Shown: positions 6,668 to 7,230 of the stretch, one piece after another
Numbering within the stretch: the first letter of the stretch is position 1
Layout: each line of letters begins with the position of its first letter
Source of the DNA: JAFAXD01 sp035472475
Lineage (GTDB): Bacteria > Pseudomonadota > Alphaproteobacteria > Rhizobiales > Xanthobacteraceae
Reading direction: 5' to 3'
Assembly (NCBI GenBank): GCA_035472475.1
Contig: DATIPA010000121.1
Coordinates: 1 to 7,230 of the forward strand
Length of the DNA: 7,230 bases
Program-made: the position numbers and the translations under genes
The notes under the pieces: model-generated
Databases searched by the model: none
Told to the model about the DNA's origin: nothing
The model's input: only the letters and a program-made list of their open reading frames with translations

Positions 6668-7230
6668 GTGAAACTCGTGACCTTCGAAGCCGCCGGCCGC
6701 GCCGCGGGTCCAGGTGTTCTCACCGAGCGCGGCGTCGTCGACATCGCGGGCGCCGTGAAGCCGAGCTATACGGCGCAGCTCACCATGCAGGGCGTGATCG
6801 ACGATTTCGATCGCCTGCGGCCGGCGCTTGAGAAGCTCGCCCGCGATGCCGATGCGCTGCCGCTCGACAAGGTTCGCCTGCACGCGCCGTTGCCGCGGCC
6901 AGGAAAAATTCTGGCCTGCATCGCCAACTACTGGGAGCACGCCCAGCGCGAGCCACGGCCGCTCAACATGTTCATGAAGAATCCCGACGCGGTGATCGGT
7001 CCGGGCGCCACCATCGTGTTGCCGGAGTTCACGGTGCCATGGATCTTCATGCACGAAGCCGAGCTCGCGCTGGTCATGCGGGGCCCGGCCAAGATGGTGA
7101 AGGCCAAGGACTGGAAAAAGGCCGTGTTCGGCTACACCGCGATGATCGACGTCTCCGCGCGCGAGCACGGGCGGCGCACCTGGCCGGCGACGCCGCTCAC
7201 CAGCTGGCTCGGCAAGTCATTCGATACGTT
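6668..7230 (+). CDS. Fumarylacetoacetate hydrolase (FAH) family protein, 3' end missing
   Basis: Partial gene: 187 codons plus two bases, open at the right edge. The N-terminal part (MKLVTFEAAG, then a poorly conserved region to about 75) is the usual small lead-in domain. From about 80 the FAH fold is clear: GKILACIANYWEHA (79-92), KNPDAVIGPG (104-113), HEAELALV (129-136), AVFGYTAMIDVSAR (152-165) and GKSFDT (182-187). The expected divalent-metal ligands are Glu130, Glu132 and Asp161. Family members hydrolyse or decarboxylate C-C bonds in acylpyruvates, oxaloacetate or homoprotocatechuate/catechol cleavage products, so the exact reaction cannot be assigned. The family is often 280-300 residues, so about two thirds is present. 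It starts at GTG with GGGAGG upstream. It follows the SDR by 84 bp on the same strand and may belong to the pccB unit, though a promoter in the spacer is possible. Confidence 0.9.
   Translation, partial: MKLVTFEAAGRAAGPGVLTERGVVDIAGAVKPSYTAQLTMQGVIDDFDRLRPALEKLARDADALPLDKVRLHAPLPRPGKILACIANYWEHAQREPRPLNMFMKNPDAVIGPGATIVLPEFTVPWIFMHEAELALVMRGPAKMVKAKDWKKAVFGYTAMIDVSAREHGRRTWPATPLTSWLGKSFDT

Overview
The window is GC-rich and densely coded, and looks like chromosome from an alphaproteobacterium, most likely in the Rhizobiales (Hyphomicrobiales). The clearest pointers are an ATP12-family F1-ATPase assembly chaperone, which in bacteria is essentially alphaproteobacterial, and a propionyl-CoA carboxylase beta subunit of the typical alphaproteobacterial form. 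The genus cannot be fixed from sequence alone. I see no mobile element, CRISPR array, tRNA or rRNA.

Left part, minus strand (1-2765): two overlapping genes transcribed toward the left edge. The first (963-2765) is a GltD-like FAD/NAD(P) oxidoreductase with a C-terminal two-cluster ferredoxin module. The second (start at 993, running off the edge at 1) is the fused gamma-alpha subunit of a thiamine-pyrophosphate 2-oxoacid:acceptor oxidoreductase (KorA type). The KorB beta subunit is expected just beyond position 1. Together they suggest a 2-oxoacid (probably 2-oxoglutarate) oxidoreductase whose electrons reach NAD(P) through the flavoprotein, in the manner of the NADP-linked enzyme described in Azoarcus.

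Middle (2766-4318): a divergent intergenic region of about 300 bp with several short symmetrical elements, the ATP12 chaperone gene (3063-3833, plus), a convergent 55-residue ORF (3870-4037, minus), and a second divergent region of about 280 bp rich in inverted and direct repeats ahead of pccB.

Right part, plus strand (4319-7230): pccB, a short-chain dehydrogenase/reductase 15 bp downstream, and, after 84 bp, the start of a fumarylacetoacetate hydrolase-family gene cut by the right edge. Spacing and strand suggest a co-transcribed set for acyl-CoA or organic-acid catabolism. The biotin-carrying partner pccA is not in the window. Propionyl-CoA carboxylase feeds succinyl-CoA and the 2-oxoacid oxidoreductase makes or consumes it, so both ends touch the succinyl-CoA node, but they are divergent units and a shared function is only inference.

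Nothing here is clearly an undescribed system. The points most worth a second look are the rearranged cysteine motifs of the GltD-like flavoprotein, the SDR lacking the usual catalytic-tetrad Asn, and the unexplained repeat pairs in the two divergent intergenic regions.
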